A stretch of DNA of 64,000 nucleotides, from assembly GCA_964634325.1 (NCBI GenBank), contig CAZWJF010000002.1:186001-250000 (forward strand), given 5' to 3'. The notes beneath the pieces were generated by a model. That model did not search any database and was not told where the DNA came from. It worked only from the letters and a program-made list of their open reading frames with translations. Positions 20,068 through 29,370 of the stretch are shown here, piece by piece. Source of the DNA: JAJXWB01 sp964634325. Its GTDB lineage: Bacteria > Pseudomonadota > Alphaproteobacteria > Rhizobiales > Beijerinckiaceae. The position numbers and the translations under genes were made by a program. How positions within the stretch are numbered: the stretch's first letter is position 1; the number at the start of each line of letters is the position of its first letter.

Positions 20068-21744
20068 ATGCGCAGATTTTCTCTGGCGGCCGCCGCCGCC
20101 TTCACGCCGGTCGCCGTCGCCTCGGCCGCCGAAATAGAGGCGCGTTCGCGCATCGATTCCGTCACCGTCTATCCCGATGCGGCGCTGGTCACGCGCGTGC
20201 TGGATCTCGAGCTTCCGGCCGGGGCGTCGAACGTCCTGCTGAAAGGCTTGCCCTATGCGCTGGATCCCGCAACCCTGCGCGTCGCGGGCGAAGGCGGCGC
20301 CGCCCTCGCGATCGGTTCGGTCGAGTCGCGGGTCGCGCCTGCGGACGTCAAGACCGACACAGCGATCGATGCGCGTCTGAAAAGCCTGCGGTCGGATCGC
20401 GAAGGCTGGCAAGTGACCATCGACGCACTGACGGCGAAGCAGGAGATGATCAAGCATTTTGGGCAGGCTTCGCCGGAGAAGCTGTCGCCCGAAGCAAAGC
20501 CGCTCGAGGTTTCGCAGTGGAACGGCGCGTTCGACGCGATCGGGACCGCGCTCGCCAAGGTCGGCGACGAATTGCGTTCGGCGCGCGCGCGGGCGCGCGA
20601 CATCGACGAGGAAATCAAGGCGGTCGAGGCGAGTCGGCCGCGACCGACCGGCAAGCCGCCGCTGCGCGACATAACCATAGCGCTCGATGCGGGCGGCGCG
20701 ACGAAGGCCAAACTCTCCGTGACTTATCGGGTCAGCGGCGCATCGTGGCGGCCGACCTACGACGCCAAGCTCGATACGGGCGGCGCGAGCCGCAAGCCGG
20801 CTCTCGATCTCGTTCGACGTGCGGAGATCACGCAGCGCACGGGCGAGGACTGGAGCGACGTGGCGCTCGCCGTTTCGACGACGCGGGCGTTGCGCGGCGC
20901 GCAGGCGCCCGACCTGCAGCCCGAGCGCATCGCCTTCTGGGAACCGCCGATCCCGATGGCCGCCGGCGCTGCGCGGCGCGAGGCGGCGCCGATGGCCAAG
21001 AGCATGCAGATGGACGCAGCGCGCGACAGGCTGGCTGCGCCCGCGCCTCCGGCGTCAATGCCCGTGCAGGCCGAAGAGCAGCAGGCGACGCTTTCCGCCG
21101 ACGCGTGGCAGGCGAGCTTCCTCGTGCCCGGCCGCATCAGCGTTCCCGCCGACGGCGCGTCCAAGAATTTCGCGCTCGCGACCAGGCGCTATGAGCCTGC
21201 GCTGATCGTGAAGAGCGCGCCGGAGCTCGACCCGACCGCCTATCTGGAGGCGCATATCGAAAACGCGGAAGACGCGCCGCTGTTGCCCGGCTCGGTCTCG
21301 GTGCAGCGCGACGGCGCTTTCGTCGGGCGCGGGTCGATCGGCGTCATCTCTCCCGGCGAAGGCTTCGATCTCGGCTTCGGCGCCGACGATCGCGTCAAGG
21401 TCGTACGTGTTCCCGTGAAGAAGAAGGAAAACGAGCCGACCTGGTACAATCAGTCCAAGGTCGACGCGCGCGAGTTCAAGACGACTGTGCGCAACCTGCA
21501 CGACTTCCCCATCCGGGCGACCATCGTCGATCGCATTCCATTCTCGGAAAACACCGCGATCACGGTCGAACTGCTTCCGCAGACGACCGCGCCGACGGAA
21601 AAGCAGGTCGGCGACAAGCGTGGTGTGATGGCCTGGAGCTACGAGCTCAAGCCACAGGAGCAGAAAGAGATCCGGCTCGGCTGGCGGATGAAGTGGCCAG
21701 CCGACCGCGACGTCGTGTTCCAGACGGCGCCAGTTCCCAGGTAG
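20068..21744 (+). CDS. DUF4139 domain protein (mucoidy inhibitor MuiA-like)
   Basis: A 558-residue exported protein with signal peptide 1-20 (ending ASAAE). The N-terminal DUF4140-type region begins IDSVTVYPDAALVTRVLDLELPAG in pieces, followed by a coiled coil (about 100-190) and a DUF4139 beta domain with ITIALDAGGATKAKLSVTYRVSGASWRPTYDAKLDT spread over about 205-245. The closing WSYELKPQEQKEIRLGWRMKWP is typical. An Ala/Met/Pro-rich low-complexity insert lies at about 285-350. The biochemical function of this family is not established. GAGGGGAG at 20055-20062 supports the start. Confidence 0.85.
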   Translation: MRRFSLAAAAAFTPVAVASAAEIEARSRIDSVTVYPDAALVTRVLDLELPAGASNVLLKGLPYALDPATLRVAGEGGAALAIGSVESRVAPADVKTDTAIDARLKSLRSDREGWQVTIDALTAKQEMIKHFGQASPEKLSPEAKPLEVSQWNGAFDAIGTALAKVGDELRSARARARDIDEEIKAVEASRPRPTGKPPLRDITIALDAGGATKAKLSVTYRVSGASWRPTYDAKLDTGGASRKPALDLVRRAEITQRTGEDWSDVALAVSTTRALRGAQAPDLQPERIAFWEPPIPMAAGAARREAAPMAKSMQMDAARDRLAAPAPPASMPVQAEEQQATLSADAWQASFLVPGRISVPADGASKNFALATRRYEPALIVKSAPELDPTAYLEAHIENAEDAPLLPGSVSVQRDGAFVGRGSIGVISPGEGFDLGFGADDRVKVVRVPVKKKENEPTWYNQSKVDAREFKTTVRNLHDFPIRATIVDRIPFSENTAITVELLPQTTAPTEKQVGDKRGVMAWSYELKPQEQKEIRLGWRMKWPADRDVVFQTAPVPR

Positions 21745-21915
21745 CCGACGCCTCTCGCGCCAGCGCTGTTAGACGAATATACAAGCGCCCGCCCGCCACA
21801 CGACGGGCGGGCGCGCCTGTGCCGTCGGGCGCCATTTCGCACATCGCGCCAATCGAAACGAAACAATTCTCCGGTTAGATTCGCATCGACTTTCCGAATC
21901 CGGATGGAGCGACAC

Positions 21916-22905
21916 ATGTTCGCTGGTTTCAGTCTTTTCGCCGTCGCTGTCGTCGTTCTGGTGGTGCTCACCCTGATGATGGGCGTGCGGCAAGTGCCGC
22001 AGGGCTACAACTACACGGTCGAACGTTTCGGCAAATATTCGACGACGTTGCGGCCCGGCCTCGCGCTGATCCTGCCTTGGATCGACCGCGTCGGCCGGCG
22101 CATGAACATGATGGAGCAGGTGATCGACGTTCCCTCGCAGGAGGTCATCACCCGCGACAACGCCAACGTCACCGTCGACGGCGTCGTCTTCTTCCAGGTG
22201 CTGGACGCCGCGCGCGCGTCCTACGAGGTCGCCAATCTCGAGATCGCGCTGCTCAATCTCGTCATGACCAATATCCGCACGGTCATGGGCTCGATGGATC
22301 TCGACCAGCTCCTGTCGCATCGCGACGAGATCAACGTACGCCTGCTCGGCGTGGTCGATCAGGCGGTCGAGCCGTGGGGCGTCAAGACGAACCGGATCGA
22401 GATCAAGGACATTGTCCCGCCGAAGGACCTCATCGATTCGATGGCGCGCCAGATGAAGGCCGAGCGCGAAAAGCGCGCGAACATTCTGGAGGCCGAGGGT
22501 CTGCGGCAGGCGGAAATCCTGCGCGCCGAGGGGCGCAAGCAGGCGGTGGTGCTGGATGCGGAAGGGCGCAAGGAAGCGGCGTTCCGCGACGCCGAGGCGC
22601 GCGAGCGCTCCGCGCAGGCGGAGGCCGAGGCGACGCGCATGGTGTCGGAAGCGATCGGCAGCGGCGACATCGCGGCGCTCAATTATTTCGTCGCGGAGAA
22701 ATACGTGCGCGCGCTCGACGCATTCGCTAAGGCGCCGAACCAGAAGACCTTCATCCTGCCGATGGATCTGGCGGGCGTCGCCGGTTCGATCGGCGGCATC
22801 GCCGAGATCGCCCGTTCGGCGCTGGGCGAAGCAGCGAGCGACGACGCAAGACGCCAGCGCGCAGCGTCCGTGCCTGCGGCCGGCCCGACGCAAACGCAGA
22901 GGTAA
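21916..22905 (+). CDS. qmcA: QmcA-like SPFH/paraslipin protein
   Basis: A 329-residue membrane-anchored SPFH protein. It has an N-terminal TM (about 3-23), then GVRQVPQGYNYTVERFGKY in the family start, the SPFH domain to about residue 200 (VITRDNANVTVDGVVFFQV) and an Ala/Glu/Arg coiled coil (about 185-245). Relatives form cage-like oligomers in membrane microdomains and interact with FtsH or NfeD partners. ATG 21904 is in frame, but GGAG at 21906-21909 is correctly spaced for ATG 21916. The next gene 3 bp downstream encodes the NfeD partner. It is a different subfamily from the SPFH protein after ftsH. Confidence 0.9.
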   Translation: MFAGFSLFAVAVVVLVVLTLMMGVRQVPQGYNYTVERFGKYSTTLRPGLALILPWIDRVGRRMNMMEQVIDVPSQEVITRDNANVTVDGVVFFQVLDAARASYEVANLEIALLNLVMTNIRTVMGSMDLDQLLSHRDEINVRLLGVVDQAVEPWGVKTNRIEIKDIVPPKDLIDSMARQMKAEREKRANILEAEGLRQAEILRAEGRKQAVVLDAEGRKEAAFRDAEARERSAQAEAEATRMVSEAIGSGDIAALNYFVAEKYVRALDAFAKAPNQKTFILPMDLAGVAGSIGGIAEIARSALGEAASDDARRQRAASVPAAGPTQTQR

Positions 22906-22908
22906 TTC

Positions 22909-23349
22909 ATGCCCGATCCTCTCTATGCGCCTTTCATGTGGATGGTCGCCGGCCTCGCCCTGTGCGGGGCCGAGATTTTCGTTCCCGGCGCCTTCCTGCT
23001 GTGGATCGGATTCGCCGCTGTCGCGCTGGGTCTGATCGAACTGCTGATTCCCATCGGCTTCGAATGGAGCCTTCTCCTGTTCGCGATCCTGGCGGTCGCG
23101 TTCTCGCTCGTCGGACGCAAGGTCTATGGCGGCTTCACGACCGGCGGGGAGGATAAGCTCAACAGCCGCACCGCTGCGCTTGTCGGGCGCGAATTCACGC
23201 TGGTCGAGCCGATCGTCTCCGGCGAAGGCAAGGCCAAGGTTCTGGACACGGTATGGCGCGTGACGGGCGCCGACGCGCCTGCGGGCGCCCGGGTTCGGGT
23301 GACCGGCGTCGCCGCGCAGGGCGCGGTCTTGACCGTCGAGACGGTCTGA
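22909..23349 (+). CDS. NfeD-family membrane protein, short form
   Basis: A 146-residue partner of the upstream SPFH protein. It has two or three TM segments in the first 70 residues (MWMVAGLALCGAEIFVPG, LLWIGFAAVALGLIELL, LLLFAILAVAFSLVG) and a C-terminal OB-fold domain (about 80-146; LNSRTAALVGREFTLVEPI). It lacks the ClpP-like protease domain of long NfeD proteins. The 3-bp gap to qmcA implies co-translation. Confidence 0.88.
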   Translation: MPDPLYAPFMWMVAGLALCGAEIFVPGAFLLWIGFAAVALGLIELLIPIGFEWSLLLFAILAVAFSLVGRKVYGGFTTGGEDKLNSRTAALVGREFTLVEPIVSGEGKAKVLDTVWRVTGADAPAGARVRVTGVAAQGAVLTVETV

Positions 23350-23355
23350 ACCCGA

Positions 23356-25041
23356 TCAGTCGTCCTCTTTGGCCGGGGCGGCGGTGAGCGCCGCGCGCTG
23401 TCGGCCCGCGGGGGCGAAGCGGTCGGTGGAGAGTTCGTTCGGCCTCACGCCGAACTGGCCGGCTGCGTCCGCCGGCGAATTCGACAAAACAGATTGCCGC
23501 GCGCGGGCGGCCGCCCGGACTGCGTTGACTGTGGGGCCGAGCACGGACTGCGTCGTCACGCGCGCGGTCGGCTGAGCGCCCGCCATGGCGCGGAAATTCG
23601 AGCGATCGAGTCTGGCCGGGGCGACCGGTTCGCGGCGCGGCGGCATCGGCGCGCCGATCAGGGTGGCGATGGCGTCGCGTCGGTTCGCCGTCGGCGCATT
23701 GTAGGCGAGCGGCGCGAATTCGGCGGGCCGCGCGGGCGGGAGGGGCGCAAAAGCGACGATGTCCGGCAGATCGGACGGGCGTCGCGGCGGCATCGGCGCG
23801 CTGGAGAGGATCGCGTCGGCGTCTGGCTTGCGCGCCGCGTCTTCGTCGATCGGCTGAGGCTTTTCCGGTCTCGCGGCGACGGGTTCGAGCGCGGCGACCT
23901 GCGTGCGCGGCTCGGGCGCTGCGGCCGGCGCCGGCGCTGCGACAGGCTGCGGACCGGGCGAAAGATAGGTTTCGCCGCGCGGCAGATCGCGCTGGGCGCG
24001 CTGGAGCGGCGCGGGCTGCTCCTGCGCGCGCCGCCGCTCCTCGTCGAGGAAGAAACTGTGGCTGCCGTCGTCGGAGGGCGATGCGCTCGGCGCATAGGCG
24101 GCGACCTCGGTCCGACCGCGCGAGGCGCGCGTCGCGATGCGCGAGCCGCGGCTCGTCGTGGTTGCGCCGCCTTCGTCGTCGTCGTCGCCGCCGCCGAACA
24201 GGAACGCGAAGAAGCTCTTGGACGTCGAAGGCGGCGGCACCGAAATATTGCCGGTCGCCTCGAGTTCGGCGCGCGCTTCCTCGTAGCGGGCGAGCGGCTG
24301 GCCGCTGGAGGGCAGATGCACGGTCTTGCCGTCCGGGAACAGGCGCACGAGCTGGTCGTAGTTCATGCGCGGCCACGAGCGAACCGAGCCGACGTCGAGA
24401 TGGACGAACGGTACGCGCGGGTAATAGCCGACGCCGCCGTGTTGCAGCTTCATGCCGATCTCGCGGATCTGCTCCATCGACATGCCGGGCATGGTCGTAT
24501 CCATCGCCTTGCCGAGCATGTGCTGCGAATGTTTAGCGACAGCGCGCGAGCGGCGGCGCAGGGCGGCGTTGGTCTGCGGCGAACGATAGGCGGAGAGGAC
24601 CGTGACGGGGCTCTGACCCGCGCCGGCCTCGCGATAGACTTCCCACACCACGTCGAAGAGGCGCGGGTCCATGGTGGTCGGCTCGTCGACGCGCCAGTCG
24701 CGCAGGAACCAGTTGAGCTGTTTGAGAACGCCGGCGTCGTAACGGCCGTTGACCAGATAGGTCGCCGCGATCGTTTCCTTGGAATGCGCGTGATAGAGGA
24801 AAATCGTGCGCGTATCGCCATTGGCGACCGCCGTCTCCGTGCCCGAGGAAACCAGACAGAGCAGCGCCGCCGCGCCCGCGACCGGCGCAGCGGAGGACGC
24901 GACGAGGCGTCGGACGGCGGTCTTTCCGGCTTTCGGCAAATCCTCTTCCGTTTTCCTTGCGGGCGTGCGGCGAGCCTCCCGTCGGCGAGCCGTCGCACCG
25001 ATCTGCGCGCCGCTCGCGCGGCGCGGTCTTGGTGAACGCAA
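23356..25041 (-). CDS. DUF882 (M15-like, YcbK-type) exported protein with long disordered tail
   Basis: About 561 residues. A basic N-terminus precedes a hydrophobic segment (about 48-70) that acts as signal or anchor. Residues 75-240 form the DUF882/peptidase M15 domain: HAHSKETIAATYLVNGRYD, TVLSAYRSPQTNAALR, SQHMLGKAMDTTMPG and VPFVHLDVG, with His/Asp residues matching the zinc-site pattern of the M15 fold. The remaining 300 residues are Pro/Ala/Arg-rich, low-complexity, with repeated API/PMPPRRP motifs. The start is a TTG at 25041 and is uncertain. It may act on peptidoglycan. It is divergent from the autotransporter. Confidence 0.78.
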   Translation of the reverse strand: MRSPRPRRASGAQIGATARRREARRTPARKTEEDLPKAGKTAVRRLVASSAAPVAGAAALLCLVSSGTETAVANGDTRTIFLYHAHSKETIAATYLVNGRYDAGVLKQLNWFLRDWRVDEPTTMDPRLFDVVWEVYREAGAGQSPVTVLSAYRSPQTNAALRRRSRAVAKHSQHMLGKAMDTTMPGMSMEQIREIGMKLQHGGVGYYPRVPFVHLDVGSVRSWPRMNYDQLVRLFPDGKTVHLPSSGQPLARYEEARAELEATGNISVPPPSTSKSFFAFLFGGGDDDDEGGATTTSRGSRIATRASRGRTEVAAYAPSASPSDDGSHSFFLDEERRRAQEQPAPLQRAQRDLPRGETYLSPGPQPVAAPAPAAAPEPRTQVAALEPVAARPEKPQPIDEDAARKPDADAILSSAPMPPRRPSDLPDIVAFAPLPPARPAEFAPLAYNAPTANRRDAIATLIGAPMPPRREPVAPARLDRSNFRAMAGAQPTARVTTQSVLGPTVNAVRAAARARQSVLSNSPADAAGQFGVRPNELSTDRFAPAGRQRAALTAAPAKEDD

Positions 25042-25253
25042 TCTTGCCGAGAAGCGTTAAAGACGCGTAAGTCCCGGCGACGCAAACATACTCCGCTCCT
25101 GTCGCGATAGCCCGGCTTCGTGGCGAAAGATAGCCTTTCCGCTCAAATGCTGACAACCCGGCGGCGCTTTCGCGGCGCGCGCCGGAACCGCTAAGATTTT
25201 CGTTAAACACGAATTCTTACGAGCGTTTAGTGTCTGCCTCCTATCGTTGGGGC

Positions 25254-28200
25254 ATGACGACGGGGTCCTACATCTCGGGAACGAGCGGCCGAAGGCTGCG
25301 CAAGCCGCTTCTGACGGCGGTTGCGAGCTGCGCCGCAATCCTGTCCGCGAGCCCTGCGCTCGCCGATTGTTCGCCGGGGTCGGTCGGCCCGCGCGATTTC
25401 ATCTGCACCGGCGCGATCACGCCGCCCGATCTGTCGGCGGCGCGCACGGTCGCGCTGGTCGGCGCCACCGTCTCCGGCCGCCTTCTGTTCGCCCCCACCG
25501 TCGGCGGCAACATCGGCTTTTCGATGGATGCGAAGTCGTCAGTGACGGCGCCTACGTCCGACACCGGCTTCTATGGGGTCTCGCTTCAGACCTCCAACGG
25601 CGTGATCGATACGAATACGCCGAGCGGCTCCGGCATCAACGGCGCCATCACCGCGCCTGCGGGCACCGCGCTGATGGCCACCACATCCGGCGCGGGCGCG
25701 AACATCAACATCACGACGGGCGCCGGCGGCGTGTTGACCGGCGGACGCTACGGCGCGGGTCTGAACGCATCCACCTCGGTCGACGGCGCGATCAATCTCA
25801 ATCTCGGCGCGAAAGTCTCGGGCTACGTCGGCGTGGCGGCCTCCGCGGTCGATGGCGCCATCAACATGAATCTCGGCGGCGACGTCACGGGCGGGCCTGC
25901 GGCGGTCATCGCGACGACGAGCGGCAAGGGCGCGATCGCGATCACGGCGGCAGGGACGCTGACCGCGGGCGGCCCCGCGGTCACGGCGACCAGCGGGACC
26001 GGCAACATTTCGATCAAGCTCAACGGCGACGTCTCCAGCACGTCGGCCGGCGTGCTGGCGCAGTCTTCGGGCGGCGACATCACCGTGACCAGCGCCGGTC
26101 TGATGACGGGCGGGGTCGCCGCTTCGACGACCGGCGCCGGCGCCGTCACCGTCACGACCGCGGGCAAAGTCACGGCGCTCTCGGGCGACGGAGTCAACGC
26201 ATCCAGCCAGAACGGCTGGAGCACGGTCAGCATCGGCGCCGGCGGCGTCGCCGCGACCGGAAACGGCGTGATCGCCCAGGCGACCGGCAAGGGCTCGGTC
26301 AAGGTCCAGATACACGGCGACGTGTCCGGCGCGAGCGGCTACGGCGCCGCGGCGTCGACAGGGTATCAGGGGTCCATCCAGATCGACCTCGACAGCGGGA
26401 AATTCCTGTCAGGTTCGACCGCGGGCGCGTCCGTGCAAACCGTCGCCGGAGACGCGACGATCAACAATGCGGGCACGATCAAGGGCCTCAACGCGGGCGA
26501 CGGCGTCGTGATCGACGTCAACGGCGGCTCGGCGACCGTGAACAATTCCGGAAAGATCCTGTCAGGCGTCGGCGGCTCGGCGATCGAGGTGCTGTCAGGC
26601 GCGGCGCTCATGAAGAATACCGGGACGATCGACGGACGGATCGTCAGCACTGCGCTGACGACCGTGAAGAACGACGGCGTGTGGAATAATGCAGCCGGGT
26701 CGTCCATTTCCTATCTGACCAACAACGGCGTGTTGACGATGGGCCCCGTCGGCGGCGCGCCGGGCGTCCTGGCGGTCGCCGGAGACGCGACCTTCGGCGC
26801 GAAGTCGACCTACAACGCCCGGATCGACGCGAGCGGCAGCGATACGATCGCCGTCGCGGGAACAACGACGATCAAGGGCGGCTCGGTCTTGATCAGCGGG
26901 AAGGACGCGGACTTCACGCGCGGCGCCAAGTACGCGTTGATTTCATCCGCTGGCGGCGTGACTGGCGCGTTCGATTCCGTATCCGCCGGAACTTCATCCT
27001 ACACGGGCGTCCTCACCTACGACGCCGACAGCGTCTATATGACCGCGCTACTGCGCGATTTCCGCTCATTCGCCCGGACGACCAACCAGCGGGCCGTCGC
27101 CAACGGCGTTTATTATGGCTCGAGCGTTCTGTCGGGCGGCCTCGGCGGTCAGCTCTTGTTGGCCCTGAACCAGACCGCCGACGCTGCGACGCCCGGCGCG
27201 CTCGGCCAGCTCTCCGGCGACGGGGTGGTCACGGGCGCCGCCAACGCCGCCTTGCAGGCAGGCCATCTGTTCGCGTCCGTGCTTGAGGATCAGCAGGCGC
27301 TTTGGCGCGACAGCGAACCGCGTGACAGAATCGTTACGGCGCCGCGTCCGTTCCAGTACGCGCCGGTCCGGGTCGACGGACAAAGATGGCCGGTGTCGCG
27401 GCAGGCTTATCAGGCGCCGGTCAGGCGACCGGACGACGGGACCCGTCGCTGGCGCGTGTGGGCTTCCGGCTTCGGCGGCCGTTCGAACCTGCAAGGGGAT
27501 CAGACCGCCGGCTCGTCCGCGCAATCGCTTACGTCCTACGGCGGCGCGCTCGGCGTCGATTACCAGCTGGGGTCCAAAATGCTGATGGGTCTCGCCATCG
27601 GGGGCTCCTCCAACAATTTCAATGCGGGCGCGGCGACCGGCAATTCGACCGGCGTGCATGTCGGCGCCTACACGGGGTTCCGCGTTTCGTCCTTCTACGG
27701 CACGGCGAGCGTCTCCTACGCCTCCTACGCCAACAAGGCGAAACGCTCTGTCGGACCGATCGGCGCTTTCGCCAGCGAGCAGGAGAACGCGAGCTTCGGC
27801 AGCACGGAAGTGCGCACGCGGCTCGAACTCGGCCGCCGGGTGCAGATGGATCAGTTCGCGATCACGCCGTTCACGGCGGTCGAAATCGCGCATCTGCACA
27901 CGCGGCCCTTCACCGAAACGAGCTCGGGCGTCGGCGTTTTCGCCCTGTCCTATTCCGCGCAGGGCGTGGCCTCGACTCCCAGCTTCCTCGGCCTCAAGGC
28001 GGAGGCGCGTCTGGATCTCGGCGGAGCGATCCTCACGCCTTGGGTCAGCTTGGCCTGGCGCCACGAATGGTCGACCAATCGCACGCAGACGGCGACGCTC
28101 GTCGCGCTGCCGGGCGCAAGCTTCGTCGTCATCGGGGCGCGCCCGGCCCGCGACGCGGCGCAGGTGAAGGCCGGCGTCAATTTCGCGCTGACGCAGACGC

Positions 28201-28286
28201 TCGCGCTGTTCGCCAGCTTCGAGGGCGAGTTCGGGGCGAAGAACCCGGTCTACGCCGGCAAGGGCGGCGTGAAGGTCGCGTGGTGA
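25254..28286 (+). CDS. Autotransporter (type Va) with beta-helix-like passenger
   Basis: A 1010-residue protein. A long signal peptide (about 1-38, ending ALADC) is followed by a passenger of about 650 residues rich in Gly/Ala/Thr/Ser/Asn with repeated short strands (INLNLGAKVSG, INMNLGGDVTG, ISIKLNGDVSS, VKVQIHGDVSG), the pattern of a right-handed beta-helix. A linker leads to a C-terminal beta-barrel (about 740-1010; WRVWASGFGGRSNLQGD, YGGALGVDYQLG, LELGRRVQMDQFAITPF, ending GGVKVAW). GTG 25230 is an alternative start. No protease, lipase or adhesin motif is visible in the passenger, so the surface function is unknown. Confidence 0.88.
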   Translation: MTTGSYISGTSGRRLRKPLLTAVASCAAILSASPALADCSPGSVGPRDFICTGAITPPDLSAARTVALVGATVSGRLLFAPTVGGNIGFSMDAKSSVTAPTSDTGFYGVSLQTSNGVIDTNTPSGSGINGAITAPAGTALMATTSGAGANINITTGAGGVLTGGRYGAGLNASTSVDGAINLNLGAKVSGYVGVAASAVDGAINMNLGGDVTGGPAAVIATTSGKGAIAITAAGTLTAGGPAVTATSGTGNISIKLNGDVSSTSAGVLAQSSGGDITVTSAGLMTGGVAASTTGAGAVTVTTAGKVTALSGDGVNASSQNGWSTVSIGAGGVAATGNGVIAQATGKGSVKVQIHGDVSGASGYGAAASTGYQGSIQIDLDSGKFLSGSTAGASVQTVAGDATINNAGTIKGLNAGDGVVIDVNGGSATVNNSGKILSGVGGSAIEVLSGAALMKNTGTIDGRIVSTALTTVKNDGVWNNAAGSSISYLTNNGVLTMGPVGGAPGVLAVAGDATFGAKSTYNARIDASGSDTIAVAGTTTIKGGSVLISGKDADFTRGAKYALISSAGGVTGAFDSVSAGTSSYTGVLTYDADSVYMTALLRDFRSFARTTNQRAVANGVYYGSSVLSGGLGGQLLLALNQTADAATPGALGQLSGDGVVTGAANAALQAGHLFASVLEDQQALWRDSEPRDRIVTAPRPFQYAPVRVDGQRWPVSRQAYQAPVRRPDDGTRRWRVWASGFGGRSNLQGDQTAGSSAQSLTSYGGALGVDYQLGSKMLMGLAIGGSSNNFNAGAATGNSTGVHVGAYTGFRVSSFYGTASVSYASYANKAKRSVGPIGAFASEQENASFGSTEVRTRLELGRRVQMDQFAITPFTAVEIAHLHTRPFTETSSGVGVFALSYSAQGVASTPSFLGLKAEARLDLGGAILTPWVSLAWRHEWSTNRTQTATLVALPGASFVVIGARPARDAAQVKAGVNFALTQTLALFASFEGEFGAKNPVYAGKGGVKVAW

Positions 28287-28289
28287 CGG

Positions 28290-29303
28290 TCAGCGGCGCG
28301 CGTAGCGCCGCGCCAGACCATCCGCCGAATAATAGTCGAACAGCTGGCCGACCTCTGGCTTGGACTCCCACTCGGCGACGCGCGGCGTGATGAGTTGCGC
28401 GCGTTCGTGCCTGGCGTAGATCGCGAAGTTGGCGGCGATGTAGGCGCGAAGGTCGTCGAATTCCCCCACCTGCCGCGCGAGGCGGTAATTGGCGCGTTTG
28501 AACAGATAGCTGCCGCGATGGCCGTAGCGTTCGGCGATTTCCGGATAGACCGGGAACACGGCGCCGCGCACGATGTCGTCGACCGCGAAATCGTCGAACT
28601 CGACGGGGGTGAATGGCACGCCCGCCTTCTCGAGCAGCGCTTTGGCGACGTCGAACAGGACGAAGGCCTTGGGGTGGTTCATGGAATACATGAAGACGCC
28701 GGCGCGGCTCCAGCGCACGAGGTCGGCGGACAGATCCAGGCCCGCCGCGGACGCGAAATGCAGGAACTCCCGCGAGGAATCTTCCCAGACGTCGAAATAG
28801 CCGAGCGCCTCGAACAAGGCCTCGGAATAGAGCGCCTCGGTCTGGTCGACGCTCATGCCGCGCAGGTACGCGTAGAGCGCGATCGCGGAATGATAGGGGC
28901 CGGTCGGCCCCTCGATCGGAAGGCCGCCGCGCGTGGGGTCGAGAATGTAGATCGTGTCCGGATGAAAGCCGGAAAAGACGATGCTGGGGATCGAGGACAC
29001 TTGCGGCAGCAGGCCGCGCAATTCCTCCCAGCCGCCGCCGCGCACGAAGCCCGGCTGAAACTCCAGCGAAAAGACGTGATCGTAGCTCGCCAGCGTCTTC
29101 GCCAGCATCTTGAGCGTCGTGAAACCCTTGCGCACGATGGTGAAGCGGTCGACGTGCGCGTTCGGGTTGAGCAGCTTCATGCCGTAGGCGATGCCGAAGC
29201 TCTGGCAATTGCCGACGACGGCGATGCGCGGCGTCCCGCTCTCCAGTTTGAGCAGGCGCCTGCGCCAGACATGCAGGACCTGATGATCGATTTCAGACAT
29301 CAT
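28290..29303 (-). CDS. WcbI-like polysaccharide biosynthesis putative acetyltransferase
   Basis: A 337-residue protein of the WcbI family. Landmarks are IAVVGNCQSFGIAYGM (GNCQ at 31-34), VFSGFHPDTIYILDPTRG, YHSAIALYAYLRGM and AERYGHRGSYLFKRANYRL. WcbI of Burkholderia is needed for capsule synthesis and is a CoA-binding SGNH-like protein thought to acylate polysaccharide; that role is inferred here. The extended frame to 29498 is ignored because two adjacent ATGs (29303, 29300) precede the conserved N-terminus. The gene is tandem with a paralogue 67 bp upstream and converges on the autotransporter with 3 bp between stops. Confidence 0.72.
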   Translation of the reverse strand: MMSEIDHQVLHVWRRRLLKLESGTPRIAVVGNCQSFGIAYGMKLLNPNAHVDRFTIVRKGFTTLKMLAKTLASYDHVFSLEFQPGFVRGGGWEELRGLLPQVSSIPSIVFSGFHPDTIYILDPTRGGLPIEGPTGPYHSAIALYAYLRGMSVDQTEALYSEALFEALGYFDVWEDSSREFLHFASAAGLDLSADLVRWSRAGVFMYSMNHPKAFVLFDVAKALLEKAGVPFTPVEFDDFAVDDIVRGAVFPVYPEIAERYGHRGSYLFKRANYRLARQVGEFDDLRAYIAANFAIYARHERAQLITPRVAEWESKPEVGQLFDYYSADGLARRYARR

Positions 29304-29370
29304 CGCGCCGCAGGGGTAATGGCTCGCGCGCGCGCTGACAAGCTTTCGCCGCCTGCGACGCTCCGTCGCC

